Shown here: one piece after another, positions 1-9,270 of the stretch
Layout: the number at the start of each line of letters is the position of its first letter
How positions within the stretch are numbered: position 1 is the first letter of the stretch
Assembly (NCBI GenBank): GCA_027489245.1
Contig: JAIYAC010000010.1
Location: 186,001 to 250,000 of the forward strand
Source of the DNA: Neisseriaceae bacterium
Lineage (GTDB): Bacteria > Pseudomonadota > Gammaproteobacteria > Burkholderiales > Chromobacteriaceae
DNA length: 64,000 bases
Direction of reading: 5' to 3'
The notes under the pieces: generated by a model
Seen by the model: only the letters and a program-made list of their open reading frames with translations
Told to the model about the DNA's origin: nothing
The model's database searches: none
Position numbers and translations under genes: made by a program

Positions 1-766
1 CGGTCATGGTGGCTTTGCCGCGCGCCAGGGCATGAATGATGGCGCTACGGCTAACGGCATCGGCGCCGACATCGTCGCCCCAGGTTTCCTGGTTGCCTGC
101 CAGTGGTTCGATATACCGAATCACATATAGCGGGTCGGCACTACCGTGGCTTCTGACGCGAAAAGCGGGGGATTGGGCCCGTTGTTCCTGGGCTTGAAAC
201 CGGGCAAGCCCGGCGCGGCTTACCGGCTGGATAAAGCCGAAACCGCGTACGCCTGGAAACTCTGCTTTCAGGTCACGTGAGCGGATGTAGGCACGAAAGC
301 TGTCCGGGGCCAGCATGGCACCCTGCGTGGCAATAATGCCGCCAGCGGCACCGCGCAGCCCGTAGACCGGCAAGGTGAAGCGGCGCTGGATTTCCGCTAC
401 CAGGCGCTCGTGTAGCTTGTCGTAGCGTGCCGCGGCCTCTTTCATGGTGCGTTTGTCCAGCTCGTGCACGCTGGCGGCAGTCAGCAGCAAGCCAAGCAGC
501 GTGATGCCAATACTGATGGCCTGGATGTGTGGTGCACGCAGCGAGGTGGCGTTGGCGGGCTGCTGGCGCAGGCGAGCGGTAACACGCCATATCAGCAACG
601 GGCTGGCGAGCAGGGCCAGCAGTACGGCATCGAGCAGGGCGGCAGGAACCTGGCCCAGCCCCGCCGGCAGGGCGGGTTGTAGCAGTATGCTTGCCAGCCT
701 GGCGGTACTGAGGATCAGCAGCACTTCCATCAGCACCAGCAGATAGAAGGTGGTTTTCTTCTGCAT
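1..766 (-). CDS. CHASE-domain membrane sensor (partial, C-terminus outside window)
   Basis: The reading frame opens with an ATG at 766 and runs off the left edge, giving 255 residues. It starts with two hydrophobic membrane segments (about residues 5-30 and 40-58) and a third near 83-100. A domain follows with the CHASE signature (FRAYIRSRDL, then FPGVRGFGFIQPV around residues 155-185). CHASE is an extracytoplasmic ligand-sensing domain normally joined to a histidine kinase, GGDEF/EAL or adenylate cyclase output. The output domain is not visible, so the signalling type is unknown. The upstream gap is AT-rich and holds a 12-base palindrome at 793-804, probably part of its promoter region. Confidence 0.75.
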   Translation of the reverse strand, partial: MQKKTTFYLLVLMEVLLILSTARLASILLQPALPAGLGQVPAALLDAVLLALLASPLLIWRVTARLRQQPANATSLRAPHIQAISIGITLLGLLLTAASVHELDKRTMKEAAARYDKLHERLVAEIQRRFTLPVYGLRGAAGGIIATQGAMLAPDSFRAYIRSRDLKAEFPGVRGFGFIQPVSRAGLARFQAQEQRAQSPAFRVRSHGSADPLYVIRYIEPLAGNQETWGDDVGADAVSRSAIIHALARGKATMT

Positions 767-854
767 GACAGCAGCCCCGCTAGCAGTATGGATATATCGA
801 TATACTAGCGTATGCCAAGTCGGTCTTGCACGGTGCCGGCAGGATTTTGCGGGT

Positions 855-1649
855 TTAGCTGGCTAGCTGGCACTTTACCTGGTGCCAGTCTTGCCAGGCT
901 TTGGCTTTTTCGCCGGGGCTGCGCAGCAGGTAGGCCGGGTGGAAGGTGACCAATAAAGGGCGGCCATGCGCATGGTGCAGCTGTTTGCGCAGTGTGCTGA
1001 TCGGGGCCTGGCTATTGAGCAGGGTGTGGGCGGCAAAGCGGCCTAGTGCCACAATCAGGTCGGGCTTTACGGTATCGATTTGCCACTGCAGATAGCTGGC
1101 GCAGCTGGCAATCTCGGCGGGTGCCGGGTTACGGTTGCCCGGTGGCCGGCATTTCACCACATTGCAGATATAGACATCTTGCTCGCTGTTGATACCGGCT
1201 GCGGCCAACATGTTTTCCAGCAGCTGGCCGGCTTTGCCGACAAAAGGCAGCCCTTGGCGGTCTTCTTGCTCGCCGGGGGCCTCACCAATAATCAACAGGC
1301 GTGCTGTGGGGTTGCCGCGGCCAACCACGACATTGTGCCGCGTCTTGGCCAGCTCGCAGCGCTGGCAGGCCGCCACCTGGGCATGCAGACTGTCCCAGTC
1401 CTGGATGGGCAGCGTATGCGGCTGCTTGGTCTGCGGGGCCACTTCGTTTACTTCAACCGGGGCCGGCGCGGCAACCGGGGCTGTGCTGGCCACTGCGGCC
1501 ACGCGCGGCGGCGTGGCTACCGTGATGGCAGCTGTTTCTGCTACGGCAGCAGCCTGGGGTTCGGGGCTGTTTGGTACACCGGGCTCTCCACGGGGCCGCC
1601 ATAGCGGGCTAAGGCCCATTTCCTGCAGGACAAAGGCACTGCGGTTCAT
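855..1649 (-). CDS. Type-4 uracil-DNA glycosylase, Fe-S
   Basis: Excises uracil from DNA as the first step of base excision repair. The catalytic half (from about residue 85) has the family 4 pattern: CQRCELAKTR supplies two cluster cysteines, GEAPGEQED is the active-site motif A, CNVVKCRPPGNRNP holds further cluster cysteines, and TFHPAYLLRSPG is motif B. About 80 residues before it form an Ala/Pro-rich, low-complexity extension, commonly seen in proteobacterial members. The start codon overlaps the stop of the upstream rimI gene (ATGA arrangement), so it is translationally coupled and last in a tsaB-rimI-udg operon. Confidence 0.9.
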   Translation of the reverse strand: MNRSAFVLQEMGLSPLWRPRGEPGVPNSPEPQAAAVAETAAITVATPPRVAAVASTAPVAAPAPVEVNEVAPQTKQPHTLPIQDWDSLHAQVAACQRCELAKTRHNVVVGRGNPTARLLIIGEAPGEQEDRQGLPFVGKAGQLLENMLAAAGINSEQDVYICNVVKCRPPGNRNPAPAEIASCASYLQWQIDTVKPDLIVALGRFAAHTLLNSQAPISTLRKQLHHAHGRPLLVTFHPAYLLRSPGEKAKAWQDWHQVKCQLAS

Positions 1650-2092
1650 AGGGTAGCTTTCATCAGAATGGCGTCTTCGCGGCTACCATCGGTATGGCGG
1701 TAGTAAGCCTTGCGCGTGCTGTACTGGATAAAACCGGCACGCTGATAAAGCTGCAGGGCAATCAGGTTGCTGGCGCGCACCTCCAGAAACATACAGCTGG
1801 CGCCGTGTTGCCTGGCCTGCTGCTGGACATGGCGCAATAGTCGGCCGCCCAAACCTTGCCCCTGGTGGCTGGCGTGGATGAAGAAGTTCTGCAGGTGGGC
1901 TTCGTCCAGCACTTGCATCAGCACCGCGGCACCCAGCAGCACATTATCTTGCTGCATCAGCCAGACGGTGTCGTGCTCGCTCTCCAGGGAGCCGGCATAC
2001 AGGGTGCTGCTCCAGGCGTGGGGCGTGCTGTCTGCCTCGGCACTGGCTAGCCGGTGGGCATCTGCCGGCTGGGCGCGGATAAAATCAGCCAC
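1646..2092 (-). CDS. rimI: Ribosomal protein S18 alanine N-acetyltransferase
   Basis: A GNAT-fold acetyltransferase of 148 residues that uses acetyl-CoA to acetylate the N-terminal alanine of ribosomal protein S18. The acetyl-CoA binding loop HQGQGLGGRLL (about residues 76-86) and the downstream EVRASNLIALQLYQRAGF segment typical of RimI are both present. It overlaps the end of tsaB by eight bases and the start of the glycosylase gene. The tsaB-rimI order is widespread in proteobacteria and supports the assignment. Confidence 0.9.
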   Translation of the reverse strand: MADFIRAQPADAHRLASAEADSTPHAWSSTLYAGSLESEHDTVWLMQQDNVLLGAAVLMQVLDEAHLQNFFIHASHQGQGLGGRLLRHVQQQARQHGASCMFLEVRASNLIALQLYQRAGFIQYSTRKAYYRHTDGSREDAILMKATL

Positions 2093-2723
2093 GTTTCTGC
2101 TCGCGTTGCTCGTTGGCAGTCAGGGCGATCTTGTTGCGTACGTATAGCAGGTCTGCACTCATGCTGGCCGGGTAGCAGGCTGGGTTTTCGCGGTACAGGG
2201 CAATATAGTCGCTAGCCTGGGGAACGGCATGGCAGGCTGGCAGCGCGTGCGGAGGGAGCAGGTGGATCGCGTCTCCTGCCACGGCCGTGATGCCATCCAG
2301 CTGTACTTGTTCGGCTTTTACCACGCTGATCTCGCCATGGCACTGGCCATGCAGGTAGTGCGCAGCGTACACCTCGCCCATGCGGGCATCAATGATGGCC
2401 AAGCCGCTACCTTGCGGCAAGCTGCGTGCGATGGCGTCTAGTGTCGGGATACCGACTACCGGCAGGCCTGTGGCGGTTGCCAGACCCATGGCGATACCGG
2501 CGGCAATGCGCAGGCCGGTAAATGCCCCCGGCCCTTGGCCAAACAGAATGGCATCCAGCTGTGCCAGGCTTACACCGTTGTCGCTTAGCAGCTGGTGGAT
2601 GGCTGCCAGCGCATGATCGGAATGGCCTTGCTTGACACTATGGTGTTGGCTGCTTGTCCCTTGAGGGGTAGAGAGTGCTACTGACAGGTTCTGGTTCGAG
2701 CAATCGATGGCAAGTAAATTCAT
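2085..2723 (-). CDS. tsaB: tRNA threonylcarbamoyladenosine biosynthesis protein TsaB
   Basis: Subunit of the TsaBDE complex that makes t6A37 on ANN-decoding tRNAs; TsaB dimerises with TsaD. The 212-residue protein begins MNLLAIDCSNQNLSVAL, the ASKHA-fold phosphate-1 region, and carries GQGPGAFTGLRIAAG (about 62-76), the hallmark segment of the family. The ribosome binding site is weak. It is first in the tsaB-rimI-udg operon, and the HDOD/EAL gene ends upstream on the same strand. Confidence 0.92.
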   Translation of the reverse strand: MNLLAIDCSNQNLSVALSTPQGTSSQHHSVKQGHSDHALAAIHQLLSDNGVSLAQLDAILFGQGPGAFTGLRIAAGIAMGLATATGLPVVGIPTLDAIARSLPQGSGLAIIDARMGEVYAAHYLHGQCHGEISVVKAEQVQLDGITAVAGDAIHLLPPHALPACHAVPQASDYIALYRENPACYPASMSADLLYVRNKIALTANEQREQKRG

Positions 2724-2732
2724 CAGGGTAAG

Positions 2733-3950
2733 TCAAAGTCCGAGTTCTTCTACCCAGGCCAGGGCAGAGGTGTGAAGCTGGTTCAGCTGGTCTGGTGACA
2801 GGGACAGCTGGTAGGCCAGATTAGGCAAGGAGGGGTCACCCGCCTCTAGTGCCATGGTCAGGCGGAATAGCAGGCTCAGGCCGCCAGTCTGGTCGGCCAG
2901 TACCTGGTGGATTTCTGACGGCAGGCTGATGTGTTCCAGAATGGTGGGCATGGGCATGTCAAAGATGACGTCCAGCAGCGAGAACATGCCTGCAATAAAA
3001 GCGTTATCACAGTGCTCGGTGGTAAAACCGGTTTCTTGTGCCAGCATTTCCATCAGACGTGCGCGGATCACGGCAGTTTTTTGCAGTGCCGGTGCCAGAT
3101 GGTTGCTTTCGTTACTGGTTACCAGCAGCAGGGTTAGCCAGCGGTACAGCTTCTGGTAGCCCAGCACGGTCACCGCATGGCTGAACGAGCTGATGGTGGT
3201 ATTCAGGCCGGCAGCTGCGGAGTTGACATAACGCAGCAGCTTGAACGACAGGGCCACGTCGGTTTTCAGGACGGCTTCGATTTCGCGTACGGGCGCATCG
3301 GCGCGCAGCAGGTTCAGCAGCTTCAGCGTATTGGCAAACGATGGATGGATCACTTTCGCCGACAGGGTTTCCGGCCGCGCAAAGTAATAGCCCTGGTAAC
3401 CGTCCATGCCCAGATCACGGCACAGGTGGTAGTGCTGATAGGACTCTATGCGCTCGCCAATACGGATAACCGGGTAGCTGCGCAGCCTCGCTGCCTGGGT
3501 CTGGAACTGGTGCTGTGTCTGGCTTTGCACGTCCAGCTTGACATAGTTGGCCAACTCCAGCAGTGCGGCAGACGGCGCATCAAAGGAGAAGTCATCCAGC
3601 GCGATGCCAAAACCCAGCGAGCGCAGATAGCGCACGCGCGATACGACTTCGTTAGTGGGCTGAATGTTGGCCGCCAGGTCCAATACCACTCGGCGGGGTG
3701 GCAGTAGCTCCAGAAAATCACTGGTCAGCATGGCTTCGCCCACATTGATAAAGGCGAGCTTGTTACCGATTAGCCAGTTAGTACCCATATTGTTCAGGGC
3801 ATTCACCAGCACCTGGGTATCGGCTTCCAGCGGGGCGTGGGGGGTAGCACTAGCGGCATCGTCGGCACGACGAAAAAGCAGCTCATATCCAATGAGCTGC
3901 TGATTCCTGTTCAGTACAGGCTGACGTCCCAGAAAGGCGGATGTCGACAT
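2733..3950 (-). CDS. EAL-HDOD signalling protein (YuxH-like)
   Basis: A 405-residue protein with an N-terminal EAL-like domain and a C-terminal HDOD domain. The EAL part starts LGRQPVLNRNQQLIGYELLF, where the signature reads ELL instead of EAL. The catalytic acidic set looks incomplete (LDDFSF in place of the usual DDFGTG), so c-di-GMP hydrolysis is doubtful and a scaffold or c-di-GMP binding role is more likely. The HDOD half (about 200-390) includes VLKTDVALSFKLLRYVNSA. It is 10 bases downstream of cheA at the end of the minus-strand chemotaxis run and is likely cotranscribed. Confidence 0.85.
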   Translation of the reverse strand: MSTSAFLGRQPVLNRNQQLIGYELLFRRADDAASATPHAPLEADTQVLVNALNNMGTNWLIGNKLAFINVGEAMLTSDFLELLPPRRVVLDLAANIQPTNEVVSRVRYLRSLGFGIALDDFSFDAPSAALLELANYVKLDVQSQTQHQFQTQAARLRSYPVIRIGERIESYQHYHLCRDLGMDGYQGYYFARPETLSAKVIHPSFANTLKLLNLLRADAPVREIEAVLKTDVALSFKLLRYVNSAAAGLNTTISSFSHAVTVLGYQKLYRWLTLLLVTSNESNHLAPALQKTAVIRARLMEMLAQETGFTTEHCDNAFIAGMFSLLDVIFDMPMPTILEHISLPSEIHQVLADQTGGLSLLFRLTMALEAGDPSLPNLAYQLSLSPDQLNQLHTSALAWVEELGL

Positions 3951-3960
3951 TGTAATTTTC

Positions 3961-5889
3961 TTAGTAAGAGAAGTTGTCTGCGTTTCTCAGCATGATGCTG
4001 CCGTTGGCAGAGGAGTCCATCTGGCCTGCCAGCAGGTCTTCCATGTCCAGAACCAGTACCACAGAGCCATCACCAGACAGGGTGGCACCCGCCACGCCTT
4101 TCGGGCGGATATTCTGCAGTGGTTTGATCACCACATCGTCGCGGCCAACAAACGAGTCTACCGCCAGGATGAACGATTTCTCTGCAGACTGCATCAGCAC
4201 GCCAAAGTTAGGCTTTTGCGTAGGCTGCCAGTTCAGCAGGCCGGACAGGGTTTTCAGCGGCAGGATTTCGTCGCGCACCACGATAGTGGGGCGGCCGGAT
4301 ACTTCCTGAATGGCGGTGGTGTCGATCGGGATGATCTCGCGCACCATGGCCAGCGGTACCGCAAAAGGCTGGTTGCAGGCACGAACGACCAGCACCGGCA
4401 GGATCGCCAGGGTCAGCGGCAGCGAAATGCTGATGCGCGTCCCTTCGCCCTGGATGGAGTTGATATCGATACGGCCATTCAGCTTCTGGATGTTGGTTCG
4501 CACCACATCCATGCCTACACCGCGGCCGGACACGCTGGAAATCTGGTCTTTGGTGGAGAAGCCCGGCAGGAAAATCAGCTGCAGGCATTGCTTCTCGTCC
4601 AGCGAGTTGGCTGTTTCCGCATCGATCAGGCCTTTGGCGATGGCTTTGCGGCGCAGCACCTCGGGGTTCATGCCCTTGCCGTCATCGGTAATCTCGATAA
4701 CGATATGGTCGCCTACCTGCTCTGCCGTCAGCTCGATCAGCGACTGCGGCTTTTTGCCCATGGCAATACGCTCGTCTGCCGACTCCACACCGTGGTCAAC
4801 AGCATTACGTACCAAATGCACCAGCGGGTCGTTCAGATCCTCGATCATGGTCTTGTCGAGTTCTGTTTCCTCACCGGTAATCACCAGCTCGACTTCCTTG
4901 CCCAGCTGCCGCGCCAGGTCCCGCGCCAGGCGCGGGTATTTCTGGAACAGGCGGCCTATAGGTTGCATACGCGTTTTCATTACCGCGTTTTGCAAGTCGC
5001 TTACCAGCAGGTCCAGCTGGCTGATGGCTTCATCCAGCGAGCGCAGCGTGTTGGTCTCCATATTGCCCTGGAGAATCTCGGTGCGCAGCGTCGTAAGGCG
5101 GTTTTTGGTGAGGCCGATTTCGCCAGACAGATTCAGCACCTGGTCCAGACGAACGGTATCGATACGGATGGTGTTTTCCTGGCCGGAAATCGGGCCACCA
5201 GTAGACGGCGCTGGCTTGTTTTGCGGCTTGGGCGCTGCCGGTACCACGGCGACAGGGGCCGCCGGGATCAGTTCTGCCGGTGCACTTTCCACGACCATGG
5301 TGGCGGCTGCGGCCATATCTACCGGGGCAGGTGCCGGCGGCACACTTGCAGCAGCAGGCTGCGCGCTACCGGTAACGGCCTGATGCAGCGCTTCCCAGTT
5401 AGGCTCATTACTGTTTATGGCCGGGGCGGGTGCCGGGGGGGGCGCTTGTACTACCGGCACGGCAGGGGCGGCGGTAGGGGCTTTTACTGCCGCCAGATTG
5501 CCTGCCAGTGCAGCATCGAGTGCGGCCAACATGGCTGGGTCCGGGTTGGGTGGGGGCAGCCCTTGGGACAGTACGGTGAACATGTCACGTACCGCACCGG
5601 TGGCGTCCAGAATCACATCCATCAGTTCCGAAGACAAACCCAGCTCGGAGTTGCGCAGCTTGTCGAACAGGTTTTCTGTCCGGTGGCAAATCGTCACCAT
5701 CGGTGCGACATTCAGGAAGCCCGCACCACCCTTGATGGTATGGAAACCGCGGAAGATATCATTGAGCAAGGCACGGTCGTTTGGCCTTTTTTCAAGTTCT
5801 ACCAGCTTGTTATCCACATCGGAGAGTAGCTCGGTCGACTCGAGTAAGAAATCCTGCAGAAGTTCTTCCATTCCGGCGAAGTCGCTCAT
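3961..5889 (-). CDS. cheA: Chemotaxis histidine kinase CheA (copy 1)
   Basis: Receptor-coupled histidine autokinase that phosphorylates CheY and CheB, 642 residues. The HPt domain carries the phosphorylated His50 in HTIKGGAGFL. A long Ala/Pro-rich linker (about 140-245) replaces a recognisable P2 domain. Dimerisation, ATPase (N box HLVRNAVDHG, G box DDGKGM, SGRGVGMDVVR) and C-terminal CheW-like regulatory domains follow. It lies after cheZ in a minus-strand cheV-cheV-cheY-cheZ-cheA series. A second, divergent CheA is encoded at 11337-13490, so two kinases operate from one chemotaxis region. Confidence 0.95.
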   Translation of the reverse strand: MSDFAGMEELLQDFLLESTELLSDVDNKLVELEKRPNDRALLNDIFRGFHTIKGGAGFLNVAPMVTICHRTENLFDKLRNSELGLSSELMDVILDATGAVRDMFTVLSQGLPPPNPDPAMLAALDAALAGNLAAVKAPTAAPAVPVVQAPPPAPAPAINSNEPNWEALHQAVTGSAQPAAASVPPAPAPVDMAAAATMVVESAPAELIPAAPVAVVPAAPKPQNKPAPSTGGPISGQENTIRIDTVRLDQVLNLSGEIGLTKNRLTTLRTEILQGNMETNTLRSLDEAISQLDLLVSDLQNAVMKTRMQPIGRLFQKYPRLARDLARQLGKEVELVITGEETELDKTMIEDLNDPLVHLVRNAVDHGVESADERIAMGKKPQSLIELTAEQVGDHIVIEITDDGKGMNPEVLRRKAIAKGLIDAETANSLDEKQCLQLIFLPGFSTKDQISSVSGRGVGMDVVRTNIQKLNGRIDINSIQGEGTRISISLPLTLAILPVLVVRACNQPFAVPLAMVREIIPIDTTAIQEVSGRPTIVVRDEILPLKTLSGLLNWQPTQKPNFGVLMQSAEKSFILAVDSFVGRDDVVIKPLQNIRPKGVAGATLSGDGSVVLVLDMEDLLAGQMDSSANGSIMLRNADNFSY

Positions 5890-5937
5890 TTTTGCTTCCT
5901 TTGTATGTCGACTTAATGCGTGTTCTTGGAGTATGAC

Positions 5938-6687
5938 CTAGAAACCAAGACTATCCAGCAAATCATCTACCTGCTGCTGGTTGGTTACTACATCGGTACG
6001 GCCATCGGGGTTCACCACCGGGCCATTCAGCAATTCTGTGTTCAGCTCCAGCTTGCGCTCGGCAGGCAGGTACTCTATCAGCACGGTCAGTAGCTCGGAC
6101 TCCAGCGTTTTGACCATTTCCATGACTTTTTTAATGACCTGGCCAGTCAAGTCCTGGAAGTCTTGTGCCATGACGATCTCCAGCAACTGGTTGCTGGTCG
6201 CGTCGGTTTGTTTGGGCACCAGCGCTAGGTAGGCCCGGGTGTCCTGTGCGAGGGTTTTGAATTCCTCGGTGGACAGCTTGTTGGCGTAAAGCAACTCCCA
6301 GCGCTGGTTCAGCTGGTCTGCGCGTGCTTGCAGATCGTCCTGGATAGGCTTGGCGATGTCCGTAGCGTTCAGTACGCGCTCCGCCGCATTGGCGGTCAGT
6401 GTGGCAATGTAGCCCAGACGATCTTTGGCATCCGGAATGGCATCCGCTACACGCTCCAGCGACTTGTCGTAGCCGAGCTCGCGCAGGGTATCGTGCAGTT
6501 TGCGAGTCATCTGGCCGATCTGCGCATACATGCCCATGACTTGCTCTTGTGACATTTCGGATGGCGCACCTGCCGCAGCAGATGTGCTGGCTACAGGGTC
6601 ATCGCTGCGTTGCTGGGTAGCTGCAATGCTGTCAAAAAGTGCTTCCAGTTCTGGAGAGTCGCCACTTTCAAGAAGGTGATCAGACAC
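5938..6687 (-). CDS. cheZ: CheY-P phosphatase CheZ
   Basis: Accelerates dephosphorylation of CheY-P to terminate the tumbling signal. The 249-residue, mostly helical protein contains AQDFQDLTGQVIKKV (about 175-189), which holds the catalytic Gln and the Asp that contacts CheY magnesium. It ends with VDDLLDSLGF, the CheY-binding tail of the family. It lies between cheY and cheA in the minus-strand cluster. The cheY-cheZ adjacency matches enteric and betaproteobacterial arrangements. Confidence 0.93.
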   Translation of the reverse strand: MSDHLLESGDSPELEALFDSIAATQQRSDDPVASTSAAAGAPSEMSQEQVMGMYAQIGQMTRKLHDTLRELGYDKSLERVADAIPDAKDRLGYIATLTANAAERVLNATDIAKPIQDDLQARADQLNQRWELLYANKLSTEEFKTLAQDTRAYLALVPKQTDATSNQLLEIVMAQDFQDLTGQVIKKVMEMVKTLESELLTVLIEYLPAERKLELNTELLNGPVVNPDGRTDVVTNQQQVDDLLDSLGF

Positions 6688-6728
6688 GATTACTCCTCCT
6701 CAACCGCTCTATGTTCGCGATGTAGATG

Positions 6729-7118
6729 TTATTTGTTTAGGTTCTGGAAGATTTTGTTCATCTTTTCTTCCAGAGTGGCGGCAGTAAACGGTTTGACGAT
6801 GTAGCCGCTAGCCCCTGCAGTAGCTGCCTCAATGATGTTTTCGCGCTTGGCTTCTGCGGTAATCATCAGGAAGGGCAGGTGTTTCAGTTGCGCATCGGCA
6901 CGAACAGCACGCAGCAGCTCGATGCCCGTCATATTGGGCATGTTCCAGTCGGACACGATGAAATCGAAATGCTGTGTTTTCAGCTTGTGTAGCGCTACCT
7001 GACCATCTTCTGCTTCATCCACATTGGTGAAGCCGAGTTCTTTCAACAGGTTGCGTACGATACGTCTCATGGTGGAGAAATCATCCACCACGAGGAAACG
7101 GAGGTTTTTATCTGCCAT
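6729..7118 (-). CDS. cheY: Chemotaxis response regulator CheY (copy 1)
   Basis: Single receiver domain that, when phosphorylated by CheA, binds the flagellar switch. An ATG at 7118 ([13 protein letters not shown]) is chosen over the in-frame codon six residues upstream because AGGA lies seven bases before it and the protein then has the usual 129 residues. D12, D13 and the phosphoacceptor D57 (SDWNMPN), the Thr in MITAEA and the Lys in VKPF are all present. Its neighbours cheV and cheZ support the role as flagellar CheY. Confidence 0.95.
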   Translation of the reverse strand: MADKNLRFLVVDDFSTMRRIVRNLLKELGFTNVDEAEDGQVALHKLKTQHFDFIVSDWNMPNMTGIELLRAVRADAQLKHLPFLMITAEAKRENIIEAATAGASGYIVKPFTAATLEEKMNKIFQNLNK

Positions 7119-7159
7119 TGGCGTTGTCCTGACCAAGTATTGGTGTTTAACCCGCTATT

Positions 7160-8095
7160 TTAGCGTTGCAGGAACGGAATTAAAGTGTCTGCGAGGATTG
7201 CGGGGTCAAATTTTGCAACATAGGCATCTACGCCGACGCTGGTGCCCATGGCACGGTTGGCATTGGACGACAGGGATGAGTGCATGACAACCGGGATGCC
7301 ATTGAATCGGTGGTCGGATTTGATCAGCTTGGTCAGTACGTAACCATCCATCTCGGGCATTTCCGCATCCACCAGAATCAGTTTCAGCGTGTCGTGCAGG
7401 TTTTCGTTGTCAGACCAATTGCGGTTCGCCAGTACCTGCAGCTTGTCCCAGGCTTCCTTGCCATTGTTTGCCTGATGGTATTTCAGGCCCATTTTGTCCA
7501 GTACGCTGCTGATTTCCTTGCGGGCAACAACCGAATCATCCACGAAGAAAACGTACTGGTCTTGTTCCAGTGCGGCAGTTGGAATGTCTGGTACACGGGT
7601 TTCGCCCACCACGCTGGCCAGAATCTGTTCCACGTCCAGAATGGATACCAGCTTGCCATCTTCCAGCTCGGTCACGGCTGTGATCAGGGTTTGCTGGGTG
7701 GTACTCATCACGTTTTCCGGCGCACGTACCTTGTCCCAGTCTACGCGGATGATGCGGTCAACCGAATCCACCAGGAAAGCCTGGGTGCTCTTGTTGAACT
7801 CGGTCACGATCATGGTGCCGTAGGTGGTGGTGTCGGTTTCACAGCCAATGAACTTGGCCAGAGAGATAACCGGAATGATGTTGCCGCGCAGCGACAGCAC
7901 ACCCTCCACGCCGAATGGCATGTTCGGGGTGCGGGTGATGAACGGGGTTTGCGATACTTCGCGTACCTTGAATACGTTGATACCGAACGTTTCCCGTGTT
8001 CCCAGCGAGAACAGCAGGATTTCCATTTTGTTTGACCCCGCCAGCTTGGTGCGGGCGTCGACACTGGCCAGAAGGGATGCGTCAGATGCTGCCAT
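7160..8095 (-). CDS. cheV: Chemotaxis coupling protein CheV (CheW-REC)
   Basis: A CheW-like coupling domain (about residues 20-165) is joined to a receiver domain (about 175-310) with its phosphoacceptor Asp in LILVDAEMPEMDG. CheV couples receptors to CheA, and receiver phosphorylation is thought to aid adaptation or buffer CheA phosphate. The start MAASDASLLASVDARTKL gives 311 residues. It is second in a tandem CheV pair. The two proteins share the DARTKLAG start and the same domain plan but differ enough to be old duplicates. Confidence 0.92.
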   Translation of the reverse strand: MAASDASLLASVDARTKLAGSNKMEILLFSLGTRETFGINVFKVREVSQTPFITRTPNMPFGVEGVLSLRGNIIPVISLAKFIGCETDTTTYGTMIVTEFNKSTQAFLVDSVDRIIRVDWDKVRAPENVMSTTQQTLITAVTELEDGKLVSILDVEQILASVVGETRVPDIPTAALEQDQYVFFVDDSVVARKEISSVLDKMGLKYHQANNGKEAWDKLQVLANRNWSDNENLHDTLKLILVDAEMPEMDGYVLTKLIKSDHRFNGIPVVMHSSLSSNANRAMGTSVGVDAYVAKFDPAILADTLIPFLQR

Positions 8096-8132
8096 GGCTA
8101 TTCCTTATTTTTCCAGAGATTATTCAGGTAGC

Positions 8133-9074
8133 TCAGATTTTCAGCATCTCGCGAATTTTCATCGAGAGCTTCTGCGGTTCAAACTTGGATACATAGGCGT
8201 CTACGCCTACCGATTCGCCCAGTTTCTGGTTGGATTGGCCCGACAGCGACGAGTGCATCAACACCGGGATACCAGCAAAGCGCGGGTCGGACTTGATCAT
8301 TTTGGTCAGCATGTAGCCGTCCATTTCCGGCATTTCCACGTCGGTCAGTACCAGGTGCACGATATCGCACAGCTTGCGGCCAGCCAGGTCTGCCTGGTTC
8401 GCCATGCGCTGCAGGTCATCCCATGCACGCATGCCGTTGATAGAGTAGGCATACTTCACTTGCATGGCTTGGAAGGTGCGCTCGATCTGTTTGCGTGCTA
8501 CGGCAGAGTCGTCGGCAAAGTACACCATGCGCTCTTCTTTCAGCGGCTCGATGTTGACGAACTGGTGTTCGTCGCCGTACATGGCTGTTTCTGCCAGTAC
8601 TTTTTCCACATCCATCATCATGACCAGCGTGCCGGCGTCCAGCTCGGTGACGGCTGTTACCAGGCCACCCATGCGGTTGGTAATCATGTCCGGTGGTACG
8701 CGCATGGCCGCCCAGTCCAGGCGCAGGATGGTGTCCACCGCTTCTACCAGGAAGCCCTGGGTATGACCGTTATATTCGGTAACGATCATGATTTCCGGTC
8801 GTTTGTCCGAAATGATGCCGGCGTACTTGGCCAGGTCAATGACAGGTACCAGGCTGCCGCGCAGACTCACCATGCCCTCCACCGAGGCCGGCATTTCCGG
8901 CGCCGAGGTGATCTCCGGCGTGCGCATCACTTCCCTGACCTTGAACACGTTAATGCCAAAGGTCTCCTTGCGGCCTGTGCGCTGGTCTACGCCTAGGGAG
9001 AAGAGAAGGATCTCCAGTTTGTTAGTGCCGGCCAGCTTGGTGCGGGCATCAATTTTTTTAAGTAGTTCAGACAC
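8133..9074 (-). CDS. cheV: Chemotaxis coupling protein CheV (second copy)
   Basis: CheW-REC protein of 313 residues with phosphoacceptor Asp in LVLTDVEMPEMDG. The frame is open upstream to a TTG at 9119, but a GTG at 9074 is preferred: GGAGG sits five bases before it, and the resulting N-terminus (SELLKKIDARTKLAG) aligns with the adjacent CheV. It contains a short insertion (DQRTGRKETFG) in the coupling domain that the neighbour lacks. It is the first gene of the minus-strand chemotaxis run and is divergent from the histidine kinase gene at 9271. Confidence 0.9.
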   Translation of the reverse strand: MSELLKKIDARTKLAGTNKLEILLFSLGVDQRTGRKETFGINVFKVREVMRTPEITSAPEMPASVEGMVSLRGSLVPVIDLAKYAGIISDKRPEIMIVTEYNGHTQGFLVEAVDTILRLDWAAMRVPPDMITNRMGGLVTAVTELDAGTLVMMMDVEKVLAETAMYGDEHQFVNIEPLKEERMVYFADDSAVARKQIERTFQAMQVKYAYSINGMRAWDDLQRMANQADLAGRKLCDIVHLVLTDVEMPEMDGYMLTKMIKSDPRFAGIPVLMHSSLSGQSNQKLGESVGVDAYVSKFEPQKLSMKIREMLKI

Positions 9075-9270
9075 GGAAACCTCCGGAGGTTGGCTGTCGT
9101 TCAACGTGGTCACTGACAATACTATTCATACTCTGTCCGCGGAAAAAGGCCAGTGCAAGTTTACTTGCCCAGCTACATCGGCAAGATGCCGCGGATGTCT
9201 CTTGTCCATTATCATACTGTTCAAGCATGTTTTACAAATGGATGTGTCGCATCTGAATGGGGTTTTACGA

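Noticed and set aside
4216..5829. Long plus-strand open frame (537 codons) opposite cheA
   Set aside because: It is antisense to an unmistakable CheA, has no ribosome binding site, and its translation is low-complexity and His/Gln/Arg-rich as expected from the complement of a GC-rich gene.
9209..9234. Possible flagellar sigma28 promoter before cheV (minus strand: TAAA, 14 bases, TATGATAA)
   Set aside because: The spacing is one base short and the GCC of the -10 consensus is missing, so it is too weak to list.
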